From Hepsetus odoe (Eukaryota; Chordata; Actinopteri; Characiformes; Hepsetidae), in the NCBI GenBank assembly GCA_017165825.1, contig CM029387.1, positions 3,984,178-4,048,177 on the forward strand: a stretch of 64,000 nt of DNA, in the 5' to 3' direction. Numbering within the stretch: position 1 is the stretch's first letter; each line of letters opens with the position of its first letter. The translations under genes were made by a program, and so were the position numbers. Below the pieces are notes generated by a model. It saw nothing but the letters and a program-made list of their open reading frames with translations. It was not told the origin of the DNA and made no database searches. Shown in pieces: positions 26,701 through 41,260 of the stretch.

Positions 26701-29700
26701 TCATAAACGAGTAGGTAACATCATTATGCTTCACTTGAGCTCTTTAGGCCATCATCTTTAGGTTTCATTCAAACTCAAAAGGCTTCATCATTATGTTTCA
26801 TTAGAACTCTTCAGGCCATCATTATTATGTTTCATTTGAACAGGAGCAGACAAAAGTTCCAGCATCATCTCCCGATGACTCTACATTAACTAAACTAACA
26901 GTATTTTGTGCCCTCATTTGTGGACCATTTTAAGGCTTGTGCTGGTATTTGTTTTACAGGGTGACTGTTTTTTTTTTTTTTTCTCCTTTTTGAGTGATTC
27001 TACTATTTTGCAGCAAAACCTTGTTCTTGTTAAAGTCTGAGTAGGCTAATAAATCAATGGAGAGATTCAGTTACTAACCTCTGTTTTAAATAATCAAACA
27101 CCTCCATCAAAGCACACAATGAAAGAAAAAAAAAATCATCATCTTCATTCAAATGATTAGTGAATTTTTCTCGAAACCTCTTAGCAGAAAAATTACATGA
27201 ACAAGATGTTTGGTGCAAATTTAGTATAAATTACCACATAATTAGTATAAAATTAGTATTATTTTTTCCCCCACTTAGCTGCCCACTGCTGCACGGTGTT
27301 TGTGTGCATGGGTTAAAAGCAGAGGTCCAATTTCGTTGTGGTTCATGGTGTGCAGTGCTGTGACCTCGCAATGACAGGGGTTGTCACTTTCACTTTCACT
27401 TTCCCAATATTTATTCTGAATCCATACCTTTTAGTGCAGCATAATGGAACACATTACTGAGTTCATTATCACATGTCTATTAACTCTACAGTCATAACAG
27501 TTTTTGAAACCCAGAGCATCATTCCTTAGGGAAAAATACCGTAAACACATGACTGAATACAACAGGCCCTTTCTGATCTCTTGTAGAAAATGTTTCTTTA
27601 AACAAGCTTTCTTTCTTTATTTAAACAAAACTGCATGAAAGGTTGTTGTTGATGTGTGTTTGTGTGTGTATTTGGGTCTTTTAGAAACTGCAGGAGAAAC
27701 TGAATGAAATGGAGACTGAGCTGCATTCCATCAGACTAGCAGCTCAGAATCAGGAGAGAACCATCCAGAGCCTCATGGAAAGCCTCACTACTAAAGAGAC
27801 AGAGGTACACAAGAGTCAGATTATGGCCTCATACATACATAGACTTATATGCATGTGCCACAAGTCGAGTAATGAGCAAGTTAAGGAGGAGTCTGGTCAT
27901 AAGTCGCTTAACATGCAACACAATTCACTCACTAAAGTTCTGTTTCTCACCCATGCTTGTACATATGCTTGAGTTCACGTAAAAACATGCTCGAATATTC
28001 TTTAATACAAATATGTCAGTTAGGAGTTCACAAATTCTAGAGCAAACGTCTTCAGTTGTAAATATCAAAAACATTGCATCTAAATCTCGTGTGTGTGTAT
28101 GCCATTTTCTAGGCTCAAGAGCTGTATCAGGTTATAGAAGGACAAAACACCACTATGTGTAAGCTCAGAGAAATGGCACATCGCAATCAGATCCAAAACA
28201 CACAGGTGAGTGTGATTCTGTCTTTCTCTCTCTTGGTCTCACACTTACACATGTACACACACTAAAATGTCTTTGTATTGACAGTATACCTGTATCTATT
28301 TGTCTCTCCTTCCCAGAAGGCTGTCGATGGAGCTGAGGCAGGTTCTCTTGTGCAGCTGCAAGGGGAGGTAGTGGGGCTGCAGAGTTCTCTGTTCTGTTCT
28401 CAGCTGCAGCTGGAGGCCAGCGAGCGCACTCAGAGGCAGAGCCAAAGGGTGGCACAGGACCTAGAGCGGGCTCGCAGTCGCCTTCACGGAGACCTGGAGG
28501 CAGCGCTGCAGCACAGTGAGACCAGCGAAAAACACAACCAGGTAAATAAGTATTTTCCAAATTCTTTAATTCATCAATTAAAAAGTAAACGAGCATTAAA
28601 TGTGCCTTTTTTTCTTGGTGATGATCTTCAAATAACGAACATTTTCCAGATTCAACTAAACTTTTGCACACAACCTTTTATAATATGAGGCATTTATTGT
28701 CTGCGTGTACGTGTTGCAGGATCTGCGTAGCATGATACAGCAGTTGCGTTCACAGCTGCAGGTTAAGGAGGCTCAACTAAGGGAGAGTGAGAGTGACAGA
28801 CAATCAGAGGTTGCTGCTCGTGACAAAACCATCTCACAGCTCCAGGTCTCGCTGAGAGAGAAGGAGAATCTGCTTCAGGTTAGACACTCACACATGCAGT
28901 CTGTTCGTGTGATCAGCAGAAACTTCTTTCAGACAAAAGAAAGAAATGAAAAAAAGAAATTATCTTGACTGTAACTTTTAAAGAGCCTAAATTCTTCCTT
29001 TTCTTGTACTTTTTAAAAAAGTTTTTAACAGTTGTTTGGGTGTAGTAATCACAAACTTGTATAATTAATTCTTGGTTATTTATATTAAACAAGGTTTTAA
29101 TGTTTCATATTGCTTGTCATTTTCACTCACTTCTCTGATTGTATGTTAGGAGTATTCTGAGATGCTGGACCAAACTACTGACGCTGGTCGGCCCCAGGAT
29201 GCCCTTCTAGACAAATTGAAGAGCCGCATACGTGACCGGGACAAGGCTCTGGAGGTACTGCCCCCACATATGGACAAAATTGATCAAAAACACAATGAAT
29301 AAACATGAGCCCTTTTTGCACAAAGCCTGAGAGGTTTAATGTAACTCAATTTGCGCGTCAACTTTCCACATTTCTGTGCATGTTTTAGCGTTCCATAGAT
29401 GAGAAGTTCCACTGTCTGGAGGAAAAAGAGAGCGAAGGGCGCAAACTTCAGTTAGCGCTCCGGGAGAAAGAAAGAGACTTGGAGAGACTGCGCTGCATTC
29501 TGTCCAACAACGAGGAGACAATAACAGTGAGTATGCATGTACTGGTGTAAAGTTAGTACAGTGTAATTGATTATAATCTAATAAACATGAAGCACTTTCT
29601 CATTTTAGTGTTTTTACTACTTAGAGTACATGTGTGTCTAATGGTTTGTGTGTGGTGTTGTGTGAGTAGAGCCTGGACGCCATGGTGCGCAGTAAGGACC

Positions 29701-32700
29701 TGGAGCTGGAGCATACTCAGGAGGTGTGTCGGAAGCTACAGTGGCTCAAACAGCAGAGTGATGAAAAACACACAGCTGCTCTCAGTGAGAGAGACAACAT
29801 CATCTCACAGCTACACACCACACTACACTCACGCAGCAAAGAGACAGAGGTAAAACACACACCCGGCCAAACCTTACTTTGTGGGTTTTACTTTGCTGAA
29901 CGTGGGATAATTTTCAGTCCTAACCAGAAAAACCAGAACTGCAGCTTTTTACCCTACCAGCCCAACCAGCAACTTGTTTTAAGATATATTGTGTGTCCAA
30001 GGGCATCTAGACACTCCTAACGAATCAGCTTTTATTATTATTGTCTGCAAAAAGCACCCCCCAGCATTGTGTGGGTGAGTAGTGTAGCAGCATTTATTGA
30101 ATGCAGGTGGCTCCATCCATTGCCTTTGGGATGAATTAGAGTAGAAATCTTGGATTTTTACTGTCTATACTTCTATAAGATTAATTTGTTTAACCCATTT
30201 TGTTAAATTTGAAACTGTAGGTAATATTGGGTAGTGAGTAACGTTGCTGCACTCTAACCAATAGACTCAGGATTGATTTCCTTAGTTTAGACTGATTAGA
30301 TTGATTTCAGGATTGAAAAGTTATTTGGCAAGACTCCTTATGATATTAGTTGCTGCTGCAACTTGATCAAACAGGAAGTTGTTTTCCACAGAAGCGTCTG
30401 ACAAATGCCATAGATGTATCACTGAAGTTTTCCTTTAGAAAAAAATAATTTTACTGGACAAACTAATGTGACAAATATAAACAGCTTTTGAGAAAACTAC
30501 AAAATCCCAGTGCGTCATGTCACTTTTTTGACATTTTATGTGAAGTACAATATAAACTAATATAAATTATTAATGTGCAAGACATGTTATAGGTGTGGCA
30601 CTTTCATTCCGTTTTGTTAAAGGATCTGACTGCTGCATTGATGGCTAAAGTTTGCCCCGGCCCTAATGAAGTGGTGGAGGGACTGAGGTCCCGCCTTGCT
30701 CTGAAGGAACGGCTGTTTCAGGAGTTACTCTCTGACTGTAGCAGGCAGACCCAGGATCACCACACACAGGTGCAGGACCTGCTCAGCACCATCAGCTCCA
30801 GAGACCAATACATCAAGGTGAAATGAATGAGTCACATGAGCCCTGCACTTCAACTCAGCAGCCACAAGAGGGCTTTTCTCTGAACAGAATGTTGTGTGAA
30901 TCACCAGTTCTCAGTACAAACTATTGTTTTCTATTACTAGTTTCGTATATTTCTGTAGATATCTTCATTTTTTTTTTTTCAGTTTTTATTTATCCATTTT
31001 AGAGTACATTTTTGCTCGTTGCTCTGGTGTAAACAAAATCCCAACACAGCTAATTGACTACAGGTAGGAAGTTGTATAATTAAGAGGATACAATCGGTCT
31101 CTCTCTCTCTCTCTCTCGATCTATCAGGAGAGTGGGGAGAGGTTAAGGCAGGTGATTTCGGAGCGGACCCATCAGCTACAGGAGTTGCGGCGGCAGCTGT
31201 CCTCACAGGATCGGGAGCTGACTGTGCTGACACAAGAGAGAGAGAAGGAGCGAGAAAGAGGAGCACCATTGGCAACCGAGATGGAGAGACTACAGAGTTT
31301 ACTGAGAGAGAAAGAGAATCTTCTACAGGTTAGAGACATTCACATGATAGGAACAATAACTTTCCAACTCCAAAGTACAGATGAATCAAGGTTAATATGA
31401 TAAACTTGTATTTTAGGATCTAATGCAGGGTCAAGAAGAGGCAATGGTGACCTCTAGGCCAGCAGGCGCAGGACAAGGTAAATTCAGCTCATCAGCACAT
31501 GTGGACACTTATATTTATATGCCTTTTTTTTCATATTAGCTATATTAGTAAACTGTAAAAGTTTAAAACTGTCAGTGTTTACATTTCAGTCTCATTACAC
31601 CATTTAGTCATTAAGGATACGTCAATAATACATTATTCTTTAATGTGCTTTAAGGACGAGCAAATGATAGCAGCTCAGATTTGGAGATACAAGCTCTTAA
31701 AGAGGAATTTCAGATTGCCCTGAGGAAGCAGAGAGAAACAGAGGTACACACAAACATACGCAAACATACAAACTCCTATCAAATATGACCAGTTTTTCTT
31801 ACCTTCTGTTCATTTCTCATTCTGTTCTACCTCTTCTTTCTGTATTATCAGCAAGCACTCTCTGAGTTAAGGTCTACACTGGCAAAACAGCATGAAGACT
31901 GTGTTAGCATGGACAATGAGGTACACTTTACCTTATAAAGCAGTGGTGGTCAGTCCACATCTAGGCTGCGTTGACTCTGTCTAAGTAATTTGGCTCTGAC
32001 CCTACAGAATGCTTTGGAGCAAGTGGTTTCGGAGTACCAGCAGCTGAACCAAGCTCTAAGAGCCGAGAAGAAACTCTACCAGAACCTGAACCACATCCAG
32101 TCCAGAGGAGACAGGTCAGAAACCAGTCAGGATGTCAGGCTGTGATTATAACACATCTAGCATAGATTGACCTCGTTTAGAACATTGCACAGATGATGAA
32201 TAATAATAACAGGAACGCATTCGCATTTTGAGAATATGCAAATTGGTGTTCAATTATTACAGACAGTAAGTACTTATTTGTAACAATTTGTTTATTTGTC
32301 TATGCAGTGTTTTTCCATTGGTGTGTTACTCTTGAGGAATATTATTTGATCAGCCAAGACATGTCTGGAGTTACAAGTTAGCATGGTCGCTATGAAGCTA
32401 ATGTAATTAAACAGCACTACAGATATAAATCACCCCATAAAAACATCACTAAACATTTATTTCAAGCACCAGCTCTTCATGATAGAGGGTAGACAAATTT
32501 GAACAAAATTCAGGTTGAATTTGGCAAATTTCACTGAATTTTCACTGAATGAGCCCTTTAATTATCTTAATAGACCCCGACCGTGTAAATCAGGGTAAAA
32601 CAATCTCTAGCAATAGGTGTGAGTAAATATTTTGGGCTTTCACTGCCTTATTTCCTAAACTCAGTGCTCTGCAAATAGACTAAGCATTCTTTTTTTAGGT

Positions 32701-35700
32701 GCAACCACAGTCCCTAGAGCAGTGGTGTAATGTTTAAGAAAGGTTACAGACACACATTAACGCTTTAAAAATCTGGAATCCGCTTTTTTATAATAGCAGA
32801 TGGTTGCAGATCAATATAAAAGTTAGAATATGTTCAAATGAATGGGAAACATTACAGGCGTCCAGCATAATGGGCAGTGCAATGATAGAGAAATCTAAGA
32901 AACCAAATTAATTCTTTATTATTACTTGATTGGTTTTCCTAAAATGACTTATCTACCACATAACTGGTGTTGTGTTGTTGCAGCGCTGAGAAGACTCAGG
33001 AGTTACATACAGAACTGGACACGGTTCAGGCTCTGCGGGGTCAGCTGGAAGAGGTCCTTGGCAGGACCCGAGACACAGCTCTGGCCTTGGACAGGGCAGT
33101 TAAGGCCCAGGCTGACTATGGAGGTGGGCCACAGCAGAGTTTGGGCTGCACATTACAAAAGGCCTGTGGGCCAGCAGGGGGCACTATTCCTAACACTGTA
33201 TGAAGGAGTGTGTAAACAAGTTCTTCAGAAAGCACTTCAGCTAACAGAACAAACAAGTATACTAACAGCTGACTTCTACTGTAGATTCATGAAGTGGCAA
33301 AGCAAACAAATGTGACATTTTAATTTATTTTGTGTATTTATTCTTTGTGTGTGTATGCTTTCTTTTTGGGGGGTTGCTAGTGTTCTTGTGTGTTTTGCCA
33401 TCTCAGTGTACTGTGTTTCCTATGTTGCCGTTGCAGCGTTTATAAGTGCTTATATCTGTATCCTCTCACTCATTCATTTTCTTTTACTTGAACCATTGTC
33501 GTTTACACACACAAAAGCCTGGATATGCCTGACGTTCAACTCATATGAAGTTTCGCCTTAGGTTTGACTTACTAAATCTTGCTTATCATCTGAAAACGGG
33601 TCCGAGCTGCTCTAAAGCTTCAAGCGTAGTGTGCTTTTTCCAATTTTTCCAACTTTCTCCCTAGACAGTTTGTGAACTGTATATGCAGATGTTAAATGCA
33701 GTAGCTGGTGTTTTGATAGTGGCTGTTAGTTCTGGCATTCTGCATGGTTTGCACGTTGCAGTAGAGTTGCAAGTTATGAGTAAGTTTTCCTCACTTGCCC
33801 ATAACTGTAAAGTTAAGAAGCCTCGGTCACCCCAACTCTTCACACACCTCTCTACTGGAAGACCAGAAACACAGTGCCAAATGAGATTCTGGACTTTTGC
33901 GAGATAGCTTTCACATCAGTCAGAAATGTCCTCACAAAAAAACAAGCAAAGGTCCTTTTTATGTACTTCGGAAAAGAAATAAACGGACACCAGCTTTAAT
34001 GTTCAGATTTGGGTTTTTTTGTTGTTGTTTTTTTTTTTTTTTTTCATTTTTATTTTCTGAATGCCACTTTCAAATACCATTGCTACAGTTAAATGATTAC
34101 ACCTGACTGTGATTTTGGTTCTTTATTTAAACAAACATTTTAACACGATAAAGAGCAAATACTTTTACAAAATACATTTTGTTGGAGCACGTAACAAATA
34201 CACACAAGGTAAGTAGTCTACTACATAGTTCCACTAATATGGTACATGAGAGACACATTTTCTCATGTGTTTCATTATCAGTATTATAATTGAAGATAAT
34301 TATTTGCTTTCAGACATTAAGAAGGCCCATAAACATGAGTTCGATTTGCAGTGTATTTTAGAACTTGCCCAGCTGAACTATACATACTGTATTGTCCACA
34401 GGCACATGCATGCTTTCTGTGCATGCACGTTTGCATGCCTGCTACGTCACGGTGGGGTCATATAGAAATTTACTCCGAATTTACTCCCAAAGCCATCACA
34501 TTTTTTCCAAACCAGGCCATTGATTAAAATGTCAATTAAATATAAGGCTGCAGGCAGAGTGGACTTAATGACAAAAACACAACTGTACAGAGGTTGCCTA
34601 GAAATGGCTTGAATTTACATGGAACGCTTATTGTGCAAGTATTTTCATAGTAATGACCCTGTAGAGGTCATCTGAAGCCTACATATGCCTTCACCACAGT
34701 GTATTTCAAAATATGAATTTCTTTACTCCACCTGGTCACATGCACAAATGATGGATATTCTAACAATGTACATATTTAAGTGAAATTCAGTTTTAAACCC
34801 ATTGAATCTTTAGAATCTTTAGGTGTGAAAAAGCTGGGTGCAGTTGAGAACCGTACTGAAACACTAGCAGTATTTAGCCTTTTTTCAATTTCCAATATAA
34901 CAAAACTTTGAGCTGTTTTTGATTGTGCAGGGTCAGCAGTTTGTGGCTCTTCTTCTAATTTCACATCTTTGTCTTACTTTCCTAAAGACTTTTGGTAATT
35001 TTACCAAAGCACAGTATTGGTAAAGCTACATAATCTAAATAATCATTTAATTTCAACTGAAATGAAGTCAAAAAAAGTTCATTAGAACATAGTCCTTGTC
35101 ATTAAAGCAGTTTGTCCATTTAAACTGAGATACAACTGATGGTTGGCCAAAACATTTGTGCAGTATTTATGTGTTGCCATGTAGTCCAAGCTTTACAAAC
35201 AGATATTGTTTCTAATTTGCAAGTATAAAATTAGACTTACATTTTAAAAATGATTTCTTTCTTCACTGCTGGATAGATTTTTCCTCTCCACTGCCAGAAA
35301 ATGTAGAAATCTTGCGGGTTTAAAATTGAATTGCCTGGCTTCCCACCTTGCCCTGCTCTAAAAGAATTTGCTTTAGATTAAGGAGACACTATAAAGGCCT
35401 AATAATAAACTCTCTAGACACATGTTTTATTATGACTTTCAAAAATTTCATTTTCAAATTTCATTGCTTCAGAATAGCTTTTTCCCCTCAAGGGCCACAT
35501 AGTTTTTTGCAAATCATAATGAGCATAATGCCCTATTCATACACGAGTTTGCACTCCGTTATCTCCTTGATGTTCTTACCATTTCTATCAGACCTACTTG
35601 ATGCAAATGTGAATGTTTTTTTCCACATAAATAAAAGATCTTCAACACATTTGTTGCCAAAAGAAACATTTTTTTCCCCCAGTTTAGTTGCCCAGGTGTG

Positions 35701-36225
35701 AGAAGTAGCTATTTATTTCCCTAAACCCTCGTGGCATCTTGGTTGGTTACGAGCTAATTGACAGGGGTAGCTCTAAGCAGGGAATCGGAAGGATCTGGTG
35801 TATATGGCTTACTTGATTCAAATGGGATTTAACTGAGGCAATATTATTCTTGGCAGTAACAACCGTGTGGCACAGAGTGGCCCTTTGAACAGAGAAACAT
35901 ACCGTCAGAGCAGGGCGTCGTGGTCTGAGCTCATTACACAGTCTGCACTTTTCACTCGCCAGCCTGTCACTGGTGACACAATTCATTATACACTCAGAGG
36001 ATCAGTTTTTAAACTGTACCACATAAATATTACAAGATGTGGGAGAACAAATCACGTCCACCAGAAGCTTCTGATTTAGTACTTAGATGTCCATTAGTTA
36101 TAATTCAGCCTAAATGCCATTGGTGCTCTGAGAATGGAAAACAGTTTGCCGTTTCTTTTGAAGTGAAACACTCCATATAAGCACTGCACTGTGAGGCTAA
36201 GCAACACTAGGCCTGATCGATCTCT

Positions 36226-36256
<31 letters not shown>

Positions 36257-36394
36257 GCGCTCTCTTCTGACCTGTAATGCTGTTATGAAAACTTAGTTAT
36301 GTAACTTCTTTAAAACACGTCACAGTCCTGGAGCCTTTTACTCACCAAGCACCATGCTTTTGGAATGAGCCATTTTATGGATTCATGGCTTTTT

Positions 36395-36448
<54 letters not shown>

Positions 36449-39400
36449 TGTGTGTGTCAGAATAATGTGATTTTCTTCAATGAAAGGTAAAGGAAATACA
36501 GCAAGGAAAGTTGACTAAGTGCATGAGAGCTGTTTTTGCCTTGAGAGAGAGAGAGAAAGAGAGGAAGGGTGGGAGGAAGAGGGAGAGGAAGATATGGGCA
36601 GGGCTTTACTTTAGCAGAGTTGGCTCTAGGGCTTCTGACAAACTTTTCCATTTTCGTCCCATGACTGAGTCTGAAAAGAGTGAGCAAAAGAGAGGAAGAC
36701 TGGAAAACACATTTCATTCAAAGACACCAAAGAAGTAGCATAAAGGCAGGAAAGGTTTAAGGGCCAAGAGAAAGAAAAGGAAAGGGGAAAGAAGATCAAA
36801 AATCGAATCTGAAAGAATGAGTTTTCCTTACCTCTATGCTGTGATTTTCCTACAGACTACAGCACGGACGAGACAGAGGACGACGATGACAACGATGAAG
36901 ATGCTGGTAGCAGCAGTGAGGAGTTCACAGACAGCATAGAGGACGAAGATGTGAAACTGACCGCTCACAGTCTTGACAGCACACAGGTAGACACACAGGA
37001 GGAAAACACACTTCAGCTCATACTGACCACTGCTGAAAATAAAAAATAAATAAATGTGCAAAATTTATTAAAATAATTTTATCTATAAAATGTATAACAT
37101 AAAATAATAAAATCAAATAAACAACCCAGTCAAAACTGTAAAAAAAAAAAAAAAAAGTTTTTTCAGCCAGGTTTTTATGCACAGTTTCTATTAATTTACT
37201 GATCTTAAAATACAGGGGAAACAGAAAACTAAATACACTTCCTTTAACACCACCTAGTTCTATTTTTTTCATTTTAATTCAGAAATAAACCATAATTGTA
37301 CATTAATTTGTGCCTGTGTTCTTTGTAGATGGCATGCACACATTTTCTTTAAAAAAAACAACAGCAACTATATTATGTAACCAGGGGAAGCAATTAAATG
37401 AAACTTTTTGTGAAAGTTTCTGCATGGTACTCTAAAACTCTGGCTTCTCCGGAGCCTCCCATTTTGGTGACGATGCTTTTTTAAGGAGATTATATAAGCT
37501 GTGTGTGAACAGTTGAATTTTTTTTGTTTTAGTTGAATTCACATTAAGAAAGGTGCGTCTAAACACATTTGGATTTGTTTTTGCTCACTGTTTTGCTACC
37601 TTTCTTCCGTCAAGCATAACAAACCTTCATTCTTGTCTTGTCAGAATTCTGCGATGTCTGGAGGTCCAGTGAGCAGGGGTCTGTCCCAGGGTGCTATAGG
37701 TGAAGAAAGGCAAATTGAGGGGAGAAGAGAGAGGGATATGTTAGAGGGGGAAAGCCAGCTCAGCCAAGCTGGCTGTTCCACACACTGTCAGTGCAGGTAA
37801 CAGAGTTAAAAGCTGTCAGTGCTTTATCATTTATTTCTACTATTACACCGGTTCCATGAGGTTACTTTCTCTTCATGAGGAGGATACTTTGATGAAATGT
37901 TTGTTCCGCAGGAGTGCTCTATCAAGTGAGCAACAGCAGAGTGGGTGTGGATCAGGATCCGGACTGAAATCCGCATCTGAATCCGGACTAAAAGCAGAGA
38001 GAGATGGATGGGTGAGGTGCAGAAGGTGGGAGCAAAGTGATACCGACAGACTGAACCTCCATGGACAAGTTCACACACTCAAAGATGAAGAGGAGGATGA
38101 GTATGAGGATGAAGAGGGAGAAGAAGAAGACGTACGGGTCCCTCAGGGAAAGCGAGCAGCCCCAGCCGTGACCCTGAGAGACAGATCGAGAAAGAGGAAA
38201 TGTACCAGACCTCACTCTCTGGACCTAGGGGCCCTGCTTGCCCACAACAGAGCACAGGTACACCCTGTGAGGCTGCACACTGTGATAAACAAGGGCTTTC
38301 TGCTGTGCTGCACAGCCTGCTAAGCTAGTTACAGAGCATAACAGCAAGCAGTGAAGTTCAACTAGCAATTTTTAATCTGTTTGCAATTAAATATTTCATT
38401 CATAACCTTGAATTCAGTGGATTATTTTTAAAAAGTGTGTCATACGTCGCAGAAATGTTGTTTCTTAATTCACAGGGCAGATAGGAGGAGCAAATATTTT
38501 GGGTTGGGAGGGTCTATTTTTTGTTCATCTGTAACGTTGAAATGTTTTTGTATTTCAACAGTAACTCAAACGTTGCCAAAGGTCACTTATTTATGTGAGC
38601 GCGTGATGTTTCAGGACCCAGCTGTGGAGTGTGAGGTGGAAGGAGAGAGTGGAGGTTCTAGTTCAGCAGGCGGGGGAGGTTCTGCAGGGTTCTGGCAGCA
38701 TGTGGAGGCAGGACTTCGGGAGCAGGCGGAGCGTCTCCGTGGTGACCTGGCCCTCAGCCGACAGGAAAGCAGAGAGCTACGTGAAAGACTGATGGTGTCA
38801 GAGGCTACTGTACATGCACAGGCTGAACAATTGAAGGACTACAGGGAACTTCTGAGTGAGTACACAGAACGAGTAAAGAGACAGTTGTCAGAAGCTTGCT
38901 GGGTTTGCAAACATGAAACCTGTCTGTTGTGCACCTTCACGCTCAGTTAATGTAAAGTAAATTTGGTCCATTTCTGTTGGTCCATTCATCAAAAATGGTC
39001 TGCAAAAATTTTAGAAGGTGAAGACAGAACAGAGGCCATGTGTTTGGCCACTTCCCTCAGACAAGTCAGTGCGAATTTTGCAGTGTTTTCTCTTTCCCCT
39101 TCAACCAAAATGTTCTGTAATTTGCAGTACATTCTGAAATGTCTCATGCAAATCCCCATATTTGCCCCAGACACTCCACTAGAGATACCATAGCAACTCG
39201 TTAGTAACATTTTAGCAACCTCCTGGGATAACTTAAGAACCGCCTGGGCATTGCTTAAGCTGTGAAATCTGCAATTTCTTCTGGAAAGGCATTTTCTTGG
39301 TCCTGTATTGTATAAATGCTGTTGCAACACCTAATTGTATCTGCAGAATTTAATCAAATCTGTCTGTGCCTGTGTATCAGCGGAGAGTGCTGTACAGCAG

Positions 39401-41212
39401 GACAGTAAGCAGGTGCAGGTGGACCTGCAGGATCTTGGATATGAGACCAGCGGGCGCAGTGAGAATGAAGCTGAGAGAGAGGATGCTAGTAGCCCCGGTA
39501 CATACCAACTACCAGGCTGCACACCTTCACAGCCATATTGAATGACTCACCACACCTCAGTCAAACAAAATTCAACTGCTAAATAATTACACTTGTACAC
39601 ATGTACCTATTCTACCGAAAGCATACCTTAGTTACCACTAAATAAACATTTCTGTCACCAAATCATCTAACTCAGCTTCCATTTACTGCTGTCTATTTTT
39701 AAAGCTGTCTTTGTGTTTTACTCCTCAGAGTTTGATGATCTGGAGATGTGCACCTCCCTTTCTCAGCAGCCATACAGCAATGGCAGAAAACCTTGGGGTT
39801 GGCATGGTGACAGCAACGGCCCTAAGCATCTGGATGACCCATCCTCTCTACGTTGTCTGGTGCAGGACCTACAGGCGCAGCTCTCTCACTGCCACAAAGT
39901 GATTCGAGGACTGCAGCTCCGTGTTCGTTCACTCTCTGCAACTTCTGACTATGCTTCCAGCCTCGAACGGACCCCCCGCAAGGTTTTACACACACAACAG
40001 ACCTGTGACTGACGTAAAAGAAAAGTAAATGAAAACTGCTGCACATATTTTACCATCGTTGTTTGGTGATCTTGCAATTGAAATCTATTTGGTCAAAACA
40101 TATATGGGTCATTTCAGTTATTCACCTTACTGTGTTGTGGCTTCAGTGACCTTATCTGTTATTTTTGCCAGGTGAACTGGGCCTTCCAGGCATCGCCATC
40201 CCACAGTGGAGTAGAGGAGGATGAGGGCTGGCAGTCAGATGCACCAGCTCTGGGCCCACTGCGGTCCAGAAAGGAACTGCAGGAACTGGTATCCCGTGTG
40301 GCTTCACTGGAGAACCATATTCGTAGCAGCAGTCTGGACAAGAAAGGAGCGGCCGAGGAGGGGAAGAGCGCTACTTGGCCTGGGTGAGAGAGAATAAAGT
40401 TTCTACTAGGGAGCATTGCAGCCGTACTGGATCCTTTTCAGATTTTCAGATTACCTTTGGTGTTATGTTTATGGTCTAAATGCATGGGGTCCAGTCTTTT
40501 CCTCTCCAGTCGTTAACTTTATTAACTTTATCTAAAACAGTGCCTTAAGTATACTTTCTGATTTATGATATTTAAATCAGAAAGTATACTTAAGGCACTG
40601 TTTTAGATCCAAACTGGATGTCAGCTATTCAGCATGAATTTCTGAGAATTAGTGTTGTGTATATTTATATAAAAAGGTCAGATGCATGTAGCAGAGGAAC
40701 ATATTTCATGCTGGGTAGGAAAGGAAATGCTGAGAGCTGGAGTGATGTGGTGGTAAAGAATATAAATGGTCTCTGTGGTCTGCAATAAAATCTTCAGTCT
40801 GGTTAAAAATGATTTGAAAAACATCTGAAAAAAATGAATATCTGACTTTTCATAGTAACTTACTAGTTCATTGGATTGTTTTGTATTTGTTTGTTTTGTA
40901 TAATTTTTAGGCATTTAAAGAAATAAAAAATACTATTTTCTGCAACTGACTCCTCCAATTTCCTTCTTCCCAGTAAGTACAACACACTGATCCAGGCTCA
41001 GGCTCGAGAGCTGTCTCACCTGCGGCAGAGGATGCGTGAGGGGCGGGGCATCTGTCACATCCTCACACAGCACCTGGGAGACACCACCAAAGCCTTCGAG
41101 GAGCTGCTCCGTGCCAACGACATTGATTATTACATGGGACAGAGTTTCAGAGAGCAACTCTCACAGAGCTCCTCTCTCGCTCAGAGGATCAGCATTAAGA
41201 TCAGTGGACGTG

Positions 41213-41260
<48 letters not shown>

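Noticed and set aside
36457..36738. Arg/Glu-rich ORF on the plus strand and its minus-strand counterpart
   Set aside because: Purine-strand bias and GA repeats create open charged frames; splice sites and family similarity are absent.
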